Positions 36,503 to 46,089 of a DNA stretch of 64,000 bases are shown here, in pieces. The DNA is taken from the NCBI RefSeq assembly GCF_000314995.1, contig NZ_BAEO01000031.1, forward strand, positions 62,001 to 126,000, in the 5' to 3' direction. Made by a program: the position numbers and the translations under genes. The stretch is from Paraglaciecola arctica BSs20135 (GTDB taxonomy: Bacteria > Pseudomonadota > Gammaproteobacteria > Enterobacterales > Alteromonadaceae). The stretch's first letter is position 1. Each line of letters begins with the position of its first letter. The notes below the pieces were generated by a model. It did no database searches. It worked only from the letters and a program-made list of their open reading frames with translations, and had not been told where the DNA came from.

Positions 36503-36622
36503 TATTTTCTTCAGAACCTAGTCATAGTCAAAATGGTAAAGTGAAGCTTATTATCAATATAACAAAAAACACCCAAGATGAATACCCACCATAACAACAC
36601 AATATGTAACACAACAAGACTA

Positions 36623-37504
36623 TCAGGCATCACGGCAGGCCTCGCTGGGGAATTCGAATTCTATAGTAGTGTGCGCTAAATTGAAGCGTGCCAGCATCAC
36701 AGAAACATTTGTTTTGAGGATGACTAACTTAGGAGTTGATATCGTTTCATCTAGCACCAAGTGCACTGTCATAACATGATGTTCACCGTCAAGAGACCAA
36801 AAATGTAAATGATGCAGTTGTGCCACATGAGCGATACTCATGAGGGCTTCTCGTAACTGTTGCTGAGTCTTATTATCCGGTGTCGCCTGAAGAAAAAGGG
36901 TCACCGTCTCTCGCAGATTCTTGATCACATTGAATAAAATAAACAATGTAAAACCGATAGACAGGAGTGGATCAAGTATCGGCCAGTCGACAAACATCAG
37001 CACAATCGACACGATGAATACTGCCACCCAGCCCAACACATCTTCCATTAAGTGCCAGTTCAATACTCGCTCATTTAAGGACTCTCCCTCACTGAGCTTA
37101 TAGGCTGCAAAGCCATTCACCACAATACCGAAAATCGATAGCAACAACATACCTTGTGCCTGAGGCATTTGTGGCTCTGCTAAGCGAGGGACCGCTTCAA
37201 ACAACACCCAGATTGAGCCCGATATAAGCACCACGCCATTCAGCAATGCGGCCAGTAATGAAAGTCTTTTATAGCCGTAAGTAAAACTATCAGAGGCTTG
37301 TTTATTACTTAATTTATTGAGTACCCAAGCACTGCCAATGGACAGACTATCACCCAAATCGTGCACGGCATCTGCCATGATGGCGGTACTGTTAGTCAAC
37401 CAACCACCGATAAATTCAATGATGGTAAACATCACATTGAGAAAAAACGCCCAACCTATGCGGTTTGATGCACTGTGGTTGTGCGAATGATTATGCTGAT
37501 GCAA
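36623..37504 (-). CDS. Cation diffusion facilitator transporter, CzcD/DmeF-like
   Basis: A CDF antiporter of 293 residues with a His-rich N-terminus (HQHNHSHNHS). The conserved metal site is in NSTAIMADAVHDLGDSLSIG (HxxxD) and a second in LNWHLMEDVLGW, followed by a C-terminal cytosolic domain. It should export Zn, Co, Cd or Ni in exchange for protons. It overlaps the transglutaminase-like gene by 14 bases and is closely similar to the CDF gene at 50682-51602. Confidence 0.9.
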   Translation of the reverse strand: MHQHNHSHNHSASNRIGWAFFLNVMFTIIEFIGGWLTNSTAIMADAVHDLGDSLSIGSAWVLNKLSNKQASDSFTYGYKRLSLLAALLNGVVLISGSIWVLFEAVPRLAEPQMPQAQGMLLLSIFGIVVNGFAAYKLSEGESLNERVLNWHLMEDVLGWVAVFIVSIVLMFVDWPILDPLLSIGFTLFILFNVIKNLRETVTLFLQATPDNKTQQQLREALMSIAHVAQLHHLHFWSLDGEHHVMTVHLVLDETISTPKLVILKTNVSVMLARFNLAHTTIEFEFPSEACRDA

Positions 37505-38249
37505 TTTGTTTACCTCTGTTGTGGTAGCGTCTTATTCTGGCCACATTCCAATTTATTATGTGCCTGAACACGTATATGTATAACCAACGCTTAACACCTG
37601 ACAGGTTGGTGCCGTGTTTCGTATAAAACTCATCAGGTGTGTTAAAAACCCCAAAGTCATCATGAATACCCTCTTTTTGAATGTAGGTATCGCTTCCCGT
37701 CCAATTTACAGGCGACGATGAAAGACATTGGGTCGCTACGCCATATCCGCAGAATGTCTCTGTGTCCGCACCGAAGCGCGTTTGGATAGCTGACAAATAA
37801 CGCGCATCCAAAATAAAGCCTTCAAGATTGACCCAACGCCCATCAAAATATACTTCAACCCAACTGTGCAATATATATTTTGGCGCTAGCTGAAATATCA
37901 GCGGTGGAATAGCGCCTTTTTGTAATGACTGGTCAATGGTAAATCCGTGTAAGCGGCATGGGATATTAAGGGCACGGAGTAACGCCATAAAGAGCGTTCC
38001 TTTGGTATTACACTGTCCGTAACCATCTTTTAATATCTCACTGGCAGGCATGTCATCACTTCGGTTGTAGCCAAACTGTATTTCGTCTTTCACAAATTGA
38101 TAGGCCGCACCTATCTGCTCAAATGTGTCTAACCTTTCCCAGTCACGCTCACTAATGAGCTGGGCGATGTTAGGGGTCTTAAAATCCAATATTGCACTAG
38201 CCTCGGTAAGCTTTGCGTGCTGCGCTGATAATCTTGATGTAGTGTTCAT
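37491..38249 (-). CDS. Transglutaminase-like (papain-fold) protein
   Basis: A protein of 252 residues. The catalytic triad region is visible as DGYGQCNTKGTLFMALLRAL (Cys), ILHSWVEVYFDGRWVNLEGF (His) and the following LDARYL (Asp), which is the bacterial transglutaminase/protease core. No signal peptide is seen, so it is probably cytosolic. It sits between two CDF transporter genes, overlapping both (4 and 14 bases), an arrangement whose purpose is unclear. It might process the transporters or a thiol-peptide chelator; both ideas are speculation. Confidence 0.75.
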   Translation of the reverse strand: MNTTSRLSAQHAKLTEASAILDFKTPNIAQLISERDWERLDTFEQIGAAYQFVKDEIQFGYNRSDDMPASEILKDGYGQCNTKGTLFMALLRALNIPCRLHGFTIDQSLQKGAIPPLIFQLAPKYILHSWVEVYFDGRWVNLEGFILDARYLSAIQTRFGADTETFCGYGVATQCLSSSPVNWTGSDTYIQKEGIHDDFGVFNTPDEFYTKHGTNLSGVKRWLYIYVFRHIINWNVARIRRYHNRGKQIASA

Positions 38250-38902
38250 TTGATGTCCCCATTGCTGTCAATATAAGCATTTTCTGATATGCCAGCAGAG
38301 GCGATAGTGTCAAGCTCATGGCGAGCATCTTTTAATATTCGCAATGCGCCCTTAAAAACAATGATGGAAATAATCAAACCAATCACCATGTCAGGCCAAC
38401 GCTGTCCTGACCAAAATACTAATGCACCACCGAAAATAACCCCCACATTAGCAATCACATCATTGGCAGAAAAAATCCAACTCGCGCGCATATGTACTTC
38501 ATCGCTTTTGTGCCGTTGTATCAACACTAAACAAATAACATTTGCTACCAAGGCAATGCAACCCACTAAGACCATTAGCATGGAATCGGGCTCATTTCCG
38601 AACATGAGGCGACGGGTAATATCCATTAAAATAAGCACGGCTAACATTAATTGAAGATAACCACTGGCTAATGCCGCGTTGGCTTTGTGCGTCAAGGTTT
38701 TTCCTACGGCGTATAAGCCTATACCATACACAACTGCATCAGCAAGCATGTCTAAGGAGTCAGCAATCAAGGCAGTGGATTGGGCAATCCAACCCAATGC
38801 AAACTCGACAAAGAACATCAGGGCGTTAATACTCAAAAGCCAATAAAGTACGCGCCTTTGGCTCGCGTCTTTTATCTCAACTTCACATCCACATCCGCTC
38901 AT
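38246..38902 (-). CDS. Short cation diffusion facilitator transporter
   Basis: A CDF-fold membrane protein of 218 residues with an N-terminal CGC cysteine pair and the metal-site pattern STALIADSLDMLADAVVYG (DxxxD), plus SANDVIANVG in helix five. It lacks the usual long C-terminal cytosolic domain. The start at 38902 is required because the frame upstream runs through the promoter -10 box. It is the first gene of the operon facing the MerR-type regulator and should export Cd, Pb or Zn. Confidence 0.82.
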   Translation of the reverse strand: MSGCGCEVEIKDASQRRVLYWLLSINALMFFVEFALGWIAQSTALIADSLDMLADAVVYGIGLYAVGKTLTHKANAALASGYLQLMLAVLILMDITRRLMFGNEPDSMLMVLVGCIALVANVICLVLIQRHKSDEVHMRASWIFSANDVIANVGVIFGGALVFWSGQRWPDMVIGLIISIIVFKGALRILKDARHELDTIASAGISENAYIDSNGDIK

Positions 38903-38933
38903 ATTTTTATTCCCAACAAATTTGAATATAGCC

Positions 38934-38964
38934 ACTATAGACTCTATAGTGGCTATAGAGTCAA
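38934..38964 (-). promoter_or_regulatory. MerR-type promoter/operator with 19-bp spacer
   Basis: Read on the minus strand: -35 TTGACT (38964-38959), a 19-bp spacer and -10 TATAGT (38939-38934). The perfect dyad ACTCTATAG-3-CTATAGAGT (38941-38961) sits in the spacer. The overlong spacer and dyad are the hallmark of MerR-family activation, and the sequence resembles PbrR/CadR sites. It drives the CDF-transglutaminase-CDF operon. Confidence 0.85.
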
Positions 38965-38982
38965 GTGTAGGAATTCAAATAA

Positions 38983-39375
38983 ATGAAGATAGGTAAATTA
39001 TCCACTATGACAGGATTTTCAGTGCAAGCTATCCGCTATTATGAAAAAGAGGGGCTAATAGCAAGGCCGTCACGCACTGAAGGGAACTTTCGCCTTTATC
39101 ATCCCGATGATGTAAAAAGATTGGAATTTGTTAAACATTGCCGAAATCTCGATATGACCTTAAAAGAAATAAAGCAGATGCTCGAAATACGTCAATTCCC
39201 TGAGCGTAGTTGTGAGTCAATCAACCTAATGATTGACGCCCATTTAATAGCGGTTGTCAAAAGAATCGATGAGCTCTGCACCTTGAAAGAAATGTTGAGT
39301 GAGATGCAGCAATCATGTCATTCAGGTAGCGCTGTCGCGTCGTGTGGCATATTGAAAAACCTCGAAAAAAACTGA
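38983..39375 (+). CDS. MerR family regulator, CadR/PbrR-like (Cd/Pb-responsive)
   Basis: A protein of 130 residues: MerR winged helix (MKIGKLSTMTGFSVQAIRYY), a dimerisation helix and cysteines at ERSCESIN (near 77), QQSCHSG (near 113) and ASCGIL (near 122). This spacing matches CadR/PbrR-type sensors. It should activate the divergent operon from the 38934-38964 site 18 bp away. Whether Cd, Pb or Zn is the ligand cannot be told. Confidence 0.85.
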   Translation: MKIGKLSTMTGFSVQAIRYYEKEGLIARPSRTEGNFRLYHPDDVKRLEFVKHCRNLDMTLKEIKQMLEIRQFPERSCESINLMIDAHLIAVVKRIDELCTLKEMLSEMQQSCHSGSAVASCGILKNLEKN

Positions 39376-39617
39376 AGATGAGAAAGTGAACGTCATGTCC
39401 AGGCACTGTCCAAGCTGCATCTTCATACATTCAAGGTTTACATATTACGCAGAGAGCATACTTGCTTATGAGTTAAGATGAATAATGGCGGGCTTTTTGT
39501 TTGAACAGCACAACAGGATGTCTCGTCGATGTTATATAGGATTTGCTCAGTTAAGTTACAATGCGGTTTACTATTCGTAAATGCGTTTAGTTTACGCTCT
39601 ACAGTTAAGGTTATTGA

Positions 39618-40007
39618 ATGTCTACAACCATCAGTAAAGCAGCAAAAAAATTAAAGATAAACGTCGAAACTGTTCGTTTTTATGAGCGTCGGGGATTGAT
39701 CGAGCAGCCTGTTAAACCGTTGCAAGGCTATAGACATTATCCTACAGAAACGGTGAATAGAATTCGTTTCATAAAGCGCTCTCAGGATTTAGGGTTCACG
39801 TTACATGAAATTGAAGGTTTGCTGTCACTCAATGATAACCCTTGTAGTCAGGTGCAAGAGTTAGCTGAGAAAAAATTAATCGATATTCGTAAAAAACAAG
39901 CCGACTTGCTCCTTTTAGAACAAGCGCTTTTGGAAAACTTAGAACAATGCCAAAGCAATGATGATCAAACCCGTTGCCCAATTATTGATGCTTTGCAGTT
40001 GCCATAA
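39618..40007 (+). CDS. merR: Mercury-responsive regulator MerR
   Basis: A regulator of 129 residues whose three mercury-ligand cysteines are in place: NPCSQVQELAEKKL (near 79), LEQCQSN (near 114) and TRCPIIDAL (near 123), with the spacing of Tn21/Tn501 MerR. The winged helix is KLKINVETVRFYERRGLIEQ. It lies upstream of, and in the same direction as, the mer structural genes, not divergently as in Tn21. It should control the promoter at 40138-40169. Confidence 0.92.
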   Translation: MSTTISKAAKKLKINVETVRFYERRGLIEQPVKPLQGYRHYPTETVNRIRFIKRSQDLGFTLHEIEGLLSLNDNPCSQVQELAEKKLIDIRKKQADLLLLEQALLENLEQCQSNDDQTRCPIIDALQLP

Positions 40008-40137
40008 ATAAACGAGATACCTGCCCCCCACGCGTCCCTCCATTACAAAAAATTGTTTTTGGCACAAGTATTCAAGGTTGATGCTGTGCCTTTTATGACA
40101 TCTCAAAAAAGTGTAATACCCAAGTAAAAAAAGCCTG

Positions 40138-40169
40138 TTGACTCCGTACCATGGTACGCAATTTATAAT
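40138..40169 (+). promoter_or_regulatory. mer promoter/operator
   Basis: -35 TTGACT (40138-40143) and -10 TATAAT (40164-40169) are 20 bp apart (19 bp if TTATAA is used). The dyad CGTACCATGGTACG (40145-40158) sits between them. The start TTGACTCCGTAC equals the classical mer promoter, so MerR activation is expected. Confidence 0.85.
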
Positions 40170-40194
40170 GAGTCATAACATAATAGGTAATTAT

Positions 40195-40542
40195 ATGAAT
40201 GAGAAAGAATCCAACCTTCCTATGCTCGGCGGCATTATCGCGGCAATAGGAGCCGGCGTATGCTGTGTTGGGCCTTTGGTGCTACTGCTACTTGGAATAA
40301 GCGGCTCTTGGATAGGTAATTTAACGGCATTTCAACCCTATCGGCCCGTGTTTATTCTTTTTGTCGTTATGTTGTTTGGTTACTCGGGGTGGAAAATTTA
40401 TCGCCCCGTTGAAGAGTGCGCCCCTAATACCGCGTGCGCAGTACCCGCAACACAACAGCGTCGCAAAGTGATTTTTTGGCTCACTACGATTACCGCCATT
40501 GTTTTAGTGACAAGCAACTATTGGATACTTTGGTTTGCTTAA
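40195..40542 (+). CDS. merT: Mercuric ion transporter MerT
   Basis: An inner-membrane protein of 115 residues (116 in Tn21). The first helix carries the vicinal cysteines (GAGVCCVGPLVLLLLG), a second cysteine pair region is EECAPNTACAV, and the final helix ends WILWFA. It takes Hg(II) from MerP and moves it inward to MerA. The ATG at 40195 gives the family length; upstream in-frame starts lie in the promoter. Confidence 0.92.
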   Translation: MNEKESNLPMLGGIIAAIGAGVCCVGPLVLLLLGISGSWIGNLTAFQPYRPVFILFVVMLFGYSGWKIYRPVEECAPNTACAVPATQQRRKVIFWLTTITAIVLVTSNYWILWFA

Positions 40543-40600
40543 CATTTTGGACTTTTACAATATTAAACTGATCAATACACAACCGTAACTTTGGGAAATT

Positions 40601-40888
40601 ATGATGAAAAAACTATTATTAGCTGCTTTGTTTCCACTTTTTAGCATAAGTACTTTTGCAGAAACTCAAACCGTTACGCTTGATGTGCCCACCATGAATT
40701 GTGCGACTTGCCCTATAACCGTCAAGAAGTCATTAAAAAATATAGATGGCGTCAACAAAGCTGAAGTGACTTATGACACCAAGTTGGCAGTGGTGTCATT
40801 TGATGATAGCAAAACCAATGTAGACGCATTAATCGAAGCAACAACAAATGCTGGTTATCCATCAACCCTAAAAAGCAAAGGTGAATAA
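40601..40888 (+). CDS. merP: Periplasmic mercury-binding protein MerP
   Basis: A protein of 95 residues with a signal peptide (LLLAALFPLFSISTFA) and an HMA domain whose site reads MNCATCPITVKKSL, the MerP form of CxxC. It binds Hg(II) in the periplasm and hands it to MerT. The stop TAA overlaps the merC start codon by one base. Confidence 0.93.
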   Translation: MMKKLLLAALFPLFSISTFAETQTVTLDVPTMNCATCPITVKKSLKNIDGVNKAEVTYDTKLAVVSFDDSKTNVDALIEATTNAGYPSTLKSKGE

Positions 40889-41306
40889 TGTTCAATCCGT
40901 TGAAATTATTAACCCGCGCAGGTGATAAAGCTGGGTCATTAGGGGCACTGGTGTCAGCAATGGGATGTGCAATGTGCTTCCCGCTATTGCAAACATTGCC
41001 GCCGCTCTAGGCATGGGTTTTTTAGGGCAATGGGAAGGACTCTTCATTAATACATTATTTCCGTTGTTTGCCTCCCTGGCGCTGGCGATGAACATTTTAG
41101 GCTGGTTTAGTCATCGCCAATGGCACCGCACCGTGCTTGGTATACTTGGGCCTATTTTAGTTTTATTGTCTTTATATCCTTGGTTTCAATACGGCTGGAG
41201 TACATACGCCACCTATACGGGCTTGGGCTTAATGGTGGCAGTTTCAATTTGGGACATGGTCTCGCCAGCGAGCAAACGCTGTGATGATGAAACGTGTGCT
41301 GTTTAA
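40888..41306 (+). pseudogene. merC: MerC mercury transporter, frameshifted
   Basis: The frame starting at 40888 reads MFNPLKLLTRAGDKAGSLGA and then GCAMCF, the MerC mercury-binding cysteines. It shifts at a CCC run near 40980 and stops within about ten codons. The other frame continues IANIAAALGMGFLGQWEG through three more hydrophobic segments to DDETCAV at 41306. Inserting one base at the C run restores a full MerC. Either the gene is broken or the base call is wrong. MerT should still provide Hg uptake. Confidence 0.85.
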
Positions 41307-41314
41307 ATTTATAA

Positions 41315-42781
<1,467 letters not shown>

Positions 42782-42795
42782 AAATAATTGCATTT

Positions 42796-42835
42796 GCAGT
42801 AAGGTAAAAAACGTAGCGTTTATTTACCTTACTGC
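42796..42835 (+). terminator. Hairpin after merA
   Basis: The 13-bp arms GCAGTAAGGTAAA and TTTACCTTACTGC enclose a 14-base loop. No strong T-tract follows, so termination may be partial or factor-assisted. It marks the end of the mer operon. Confidence 0.55.
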
Positions 42836-42889
42836 CGCTATTATCGCTAAATGCTGCGTCCAATTACAATCTCAAATTAGGAACGGGTA

Positions 42890-43339
42890 ATGGCTAATAA
42901 TTCCCCAAAAATTGAAAATATTGCTGGACTAGAAAATTTTTTTCACAATGTAATACCTGACTTTAACGGATTCATTCATGCCAATGATGAATTGTTAACT
43001 TTTCCTTTGAGTATTTCTCAATTGACGAACGCCGCCCAAACAACGGTTCACACTGGCAGGAATTACGTTATAGAAAATTTATTACACAGTAAAAAGAAAA
43101 CGAAATTAGGCTATGGCCTTTATGACTTAAGTGCTTTAAAACGTCTTAGATTTATCTGGGCAGTCAGAGCTGCCGGTCTACTTATTATCGATAACAAACC
43201 CTTGTTAATTGCCATCAATACTAATGAGCAGGGTGCCTCTCAAGATCTACTCAGTACATTGAATACTAAAGTTCAGCAAAGAAAAAATTATTTGGATATT
43301 GTCGCCAAACAAATTAATGCCTCAGGGGAATTAGCCTAG
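42890..43339 (+). CDS. Unrecognised soluble protein downstream of mer
   Basis: The protein has 149 residues and no signal or membrane segment. The core RLRFIWAVRAAGLLIIDNKP suggests a buried strand and helix. No family is recognised. It follows the merA hairpin and lies 82 bp before a membrane-protein gene on the same strand, so the two may form a unit. Confidence 0.6.
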   Translation: MANNSPKIENIAGLENFFHNVIPDFNGFIHANDELLTFPLSISQLTNAAQTTVHTGRNYVIENLLHSKKKTKLGYGLYDLSALKRLRFIWAVRAAGLLIIDNKPLLIAINTNEQGASQDLLSTLNTKVQQRKNYLDIVAKQINASGELA

Positions 43340-43421
43340 AACTTAGGAGATAGAACGCTTGCTATCCTGAAGGAATATAGCCTGCTATCTTATTCAAGTT
43401 GGTCAAATAAGGAGTATAAAA

Positions 43422-43988
43422 GTGTCAACCACGAAACTTAAATTGGAAGAATCAGGCTCCCTTCATCCCCCCGGTCCTTTAGGCCGCTTGGTTCGTGTGA
43501 TATTTGGCGCTTTATGTGGTTGGTATCTTTATAACCTCATTAAAATGTGGCCTTTGATTATTGATACTAATGGTATCCACCCCTTACTATGGAACGGTGT
43601 ATTCCCGTCATTGCTGTTAGTCAATTACGTTATCAATATTGGCTGGTCACGGGATTGGAAAAAATACCCTATGATTGGCAGTTTGCTAGTGTTTGCATTG
43701 TTTGGCATGTACAGTTACTTAAGTTATGGAAAGCTTGAAACGCAAATTCTTGCTAACAGTATTTTCTTGTGGCTGATTTACATTTATTGTCATTTAGGTT
43801 TTTCTTTTTTGTTATCTGCTGCTATTGCAACACCCGGTTGTGAGATGCGTGCATTACACCATCTTTATACTTTATTAACTGGAATTCGAACTAAAGAACA
43901 TTGTTGTCCTATAGGTCCATTACACCCTCTAGATCAATGGGAATTGAAAAGGCAACTATCAAAAAAAAGTCGAGTTCCCAAAGAGTGA
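43422..43988 (+). CDS. Unrecognised membrane protein with Cys/His-rich C-terminus
   Basis: A protein of 188 residues with four or five hydrophobic segments (VIFGALCGWYLYNLI, WNGVFPSLLLVNYVINIGW, and others). A cytosolic-looking tail contains TPGCEMRALHH and EHCCPIGPLHPLDQW, whose cysteine pair and histidines could bind metal. It starts with GTG after AAGGAG. No family is recognised. Its position between mer and a second efflux operon makes a metal-related role plausible. Confidence 0.6.
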   Translation: MSTTKLKLEESGSLHPPGPLGRLVRVIFGALCGWYLYNLIKMWPLIIDTNGIHPLLWNGVFPSLLLVNYVINIGWSRDWKKYPMIGSLLVFALFGMYSYLSYGKLETQILANSIFLWLIYIYCHLGFSFLLSAAIATPGCEMRALHHLYTLLTGIRTKEHCCPIGPLHPLDQWELKRQLSKKSRVPKE

Positions 43989-44316
43989 ATGTCCATTCGT
44001 GTAATTGATATTGACAGTGTAAAAAACGAATTTTTGCATTATTGATAAAATAAGTGCCGTTGGTTTATTAATCTGAGATCTAGTTAAACTAGCATCAAAT
44101 TATTAGCAGTTAACAGCTCAAAACCTTGTATAGACTAATCGATCGACCGTACAGTGGGCTGAATTTTTACTCATTACTACTTTCTCGTGTTTTAATTATT
44201 TAGTTCAAAAGCACAAAGAGGTGTACGTTATAAACCCATTAATCTAAAGTTAATTTTTAATACTCTTATTCGAAAAAAATTGACGAATTTTGTAAGAAAT
44301 GTTCTAATAATTTTTT
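43989..44316. other. Intergenic gap before the second efflux operon
   Basis: A 328-bp AT-rich gap. It should contain the promoter of the second czc-type operon. No MerR-type long-spacer promoter, gene or RNA was recognised in it. Confidence 0.45.
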
Positions 44317-44685
44317 ATGCATTTAAAGGTTATCTCTTTGAAAAATAAGTTTCTGAATTTAATATTAGCGTTTGCGATTGTAATACAATCGTTTGTAGCT
44401 ATTGCAAATTCACAAGAAACGCATGAATTAGATGTACAACATATCCAAACTGAACATTCTCATGAATCTGATCGCCAAATAATTGATAACGAATTACCAA
44501 TAGAAGGTGAACATAGTTTTGAGAACTGTCATCACTGTGGACACTGCCATGGGTTTCATTCTCAATGGTTGACTCAAACTAAAGCTAGTATTGATCACGA
44601 TAAACTCGTAACTCATCAATACCTATATTCATTTCAATATGCTAATGCATACTCTGATAACCCAATAATCCCCCCTATAAGTTAA
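44317..44685 (+). CDS. Secreted His/Cys-rich protein, CzcI-like (second copy)
   Basis: A protein of 122 residues with a signal peptide (LNLILAFAIVIQSFVAIA) and a mature part rich in His. Its central ENCHHCGHCHGFHSQW repeats the CHHCGHC-x-G-x-H-x-QW core of the protein at 36149-36502. It heads the second efflux operon as that one heads the first. A TTG at 44338 after AAAGG is an alternative start that would leave the signal peptide intact. Confidence 0.7.
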   Translation: MHLKVISLKNKFLNLILAFAIVIQSFVAIANSQETHELDVQHIQTEHSHESDRQIIDNELPIEGEHSFENCHHCGHCHGFHSQWLTQTKASIDHDKLVTHQYLYSFQYANAYSDNPIIPPIS

Positions 44686-44789
44686 CTCTATTTGAATCGC
44701 TCAGTTTAGCTGAGCACCTTTATATTCGTGTCTACTTACGATTTTACTGTCGTCAGTTAACACTATCTAAATAAATATGAGTTTAATTT

Positions 44790-46034
44790 ATGAAAATATT
44801 TTTTCAAAAAAATATTGGCGCTGTGCTATGCGTCGGTATGTCTTTAGCTATGTTAATTAATATACAAAGAGTAAATGCACAACCAACATCGACGTCTTGG
44901 CTGTCAATGCAAGTAAACAAGCATCCCGATATTATTGCTGCCAAAGAAGAAATGAATGCTGTTTTTTCAAATGCGGAAGGAAACAAGCAGCCGCTTTATA
45001 ATCCTGAACTAGAGACTGGTTATGAACGAGAAGGTGACGGTAATAATTATTCAATTGGTGTTAGTCAAACTATTGATTGGTGGGATAAGCGAGAAACGAA
45101 AGAGCAACAAGCTAACTTTAGCTTAACCCAAGCAAGCAAACACTTTGACTTTCTTGTTCAAGAAAAGACAGCGCAAGCTTTACAAGCGTTAGTTACTTGG
45201 CAAGCAGCTAAAAAACAAGCTGTTATAGCCCAAGAACAAGAAAAGCAGTTAGAAACCTTACTTGATCTAGTTAAGGAGCGTCAAAAAGCAGGTGATCTTG
45301 GACAAGTAGATGCCGAACTTACTTTTTTAAGTTTATCTCAAATGTTGAATGTTACCGCAAAAGCACAAGTTCAATTAAAACAAGCGGAAGCCCAAACCAA
45401 AGAGTTACTACGAGATTGGACGCCGAATAAAGAGGTTTTACCTGCGCAAGGTTTAACTATTACCAATATTCAAATTTCACCTCAATGGCTTGAACAACAT
45501 CCCTTAGTCTTAGCGGCAAAAGCACAATGGCAAATTACTAAAAGTGAAGCGCAACTGGCATTATTGGAGACTAAAGCGGACCCTACTATCGGTATGAATA
45601 TTGGTAAAAATCAACGAGAAAATGTGCTTGGTGTAACGTTTTCAATGCCTCTGAACATTCGCAACAATTTTTCAGCACAAGCTCGGGCTGCAAATCAACA
45701 AGCATTAGCTGCCGAAGCCAATTTTCGTTCCGTTATGCGCAAGCAACAATTTGCTATCCAATCAAGTACCGACACTTTAGTCACTTATCAAAAAAGCTAT
45801 CAACGATGGCAACAATTGATGGGTGGAAGAGGAAAACGTAGTGGCGATTTACTGCAAAAGCAATGGCAAAGTGGTGATGTGAGCACTACCGAGTATTTAC
45901 TTGCATTACAACAGCGTGCTGAAGGTCTTAATGCTGGCATTGAATTACAAAGTCAATTTCAACTAAATCAAATAAATTGGCTATTACAAGTGGGACAAAT
46001 AAAAGCTGCGCTCCAGCAATTATCTCAGCCTTGA
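44790..46034 (+). CDS. TolC-like outer-membrane channel, CzcC family (second copy)
   Basis: An outer-membrane efflux protein of 414 residues: signal peptide ending near VNAQPTSTS, then OEP repeats (EYEREGDGNNYSIGVSQTID-type first repeat, QWQSGDVSTTEYLLALQQRA in the second). It forms the exit duct of the second metal pump. It is only distantly similar to the first copy at 34771-36066, so the two operons are not a recent duplication. Confidence 0.87.
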   Translation: MKIFFQKNIGAVLCVGMSLAMLINIQRVNAQPTSTSWLSMQVNKHPDIIAAKEEMNAVFSNAEGNKQPLYNPELETGYEREGDGNNYSIGVSQTIDWWDKRETKEQQANFSLTQASKHFDFLVQEKTAQALQALVTWQAAKKQAVIAQEQEKQLETLLDLVKERQKAGDLGQVDAELTFLSLSQMLNVTAKAQVQLKQAEAQTKELLRDWTPNKEVLPAQGLTITNIQISPQWLEQHPLVLAAKAQWQITKSEAQLALLETKADPTIGMNIGKNQRENVLGVTFSMPLNIRNNFSAQARAANQQALAAEANFRSVMRKQQFAIQSSTDTLVTYQKSYQRWQQLMGGRGKRSGDLLQKQWQSGDVSTTEYLLALQQRAEGLNAGIELQSQFQLNQINWLLQVGQIKAALQQLSQP

Positions 46035-46089
46035 AATTCAAAGGCCCTCTCAATAATTAATAGTCAATGAACAAATTTTGGAAAAACAT

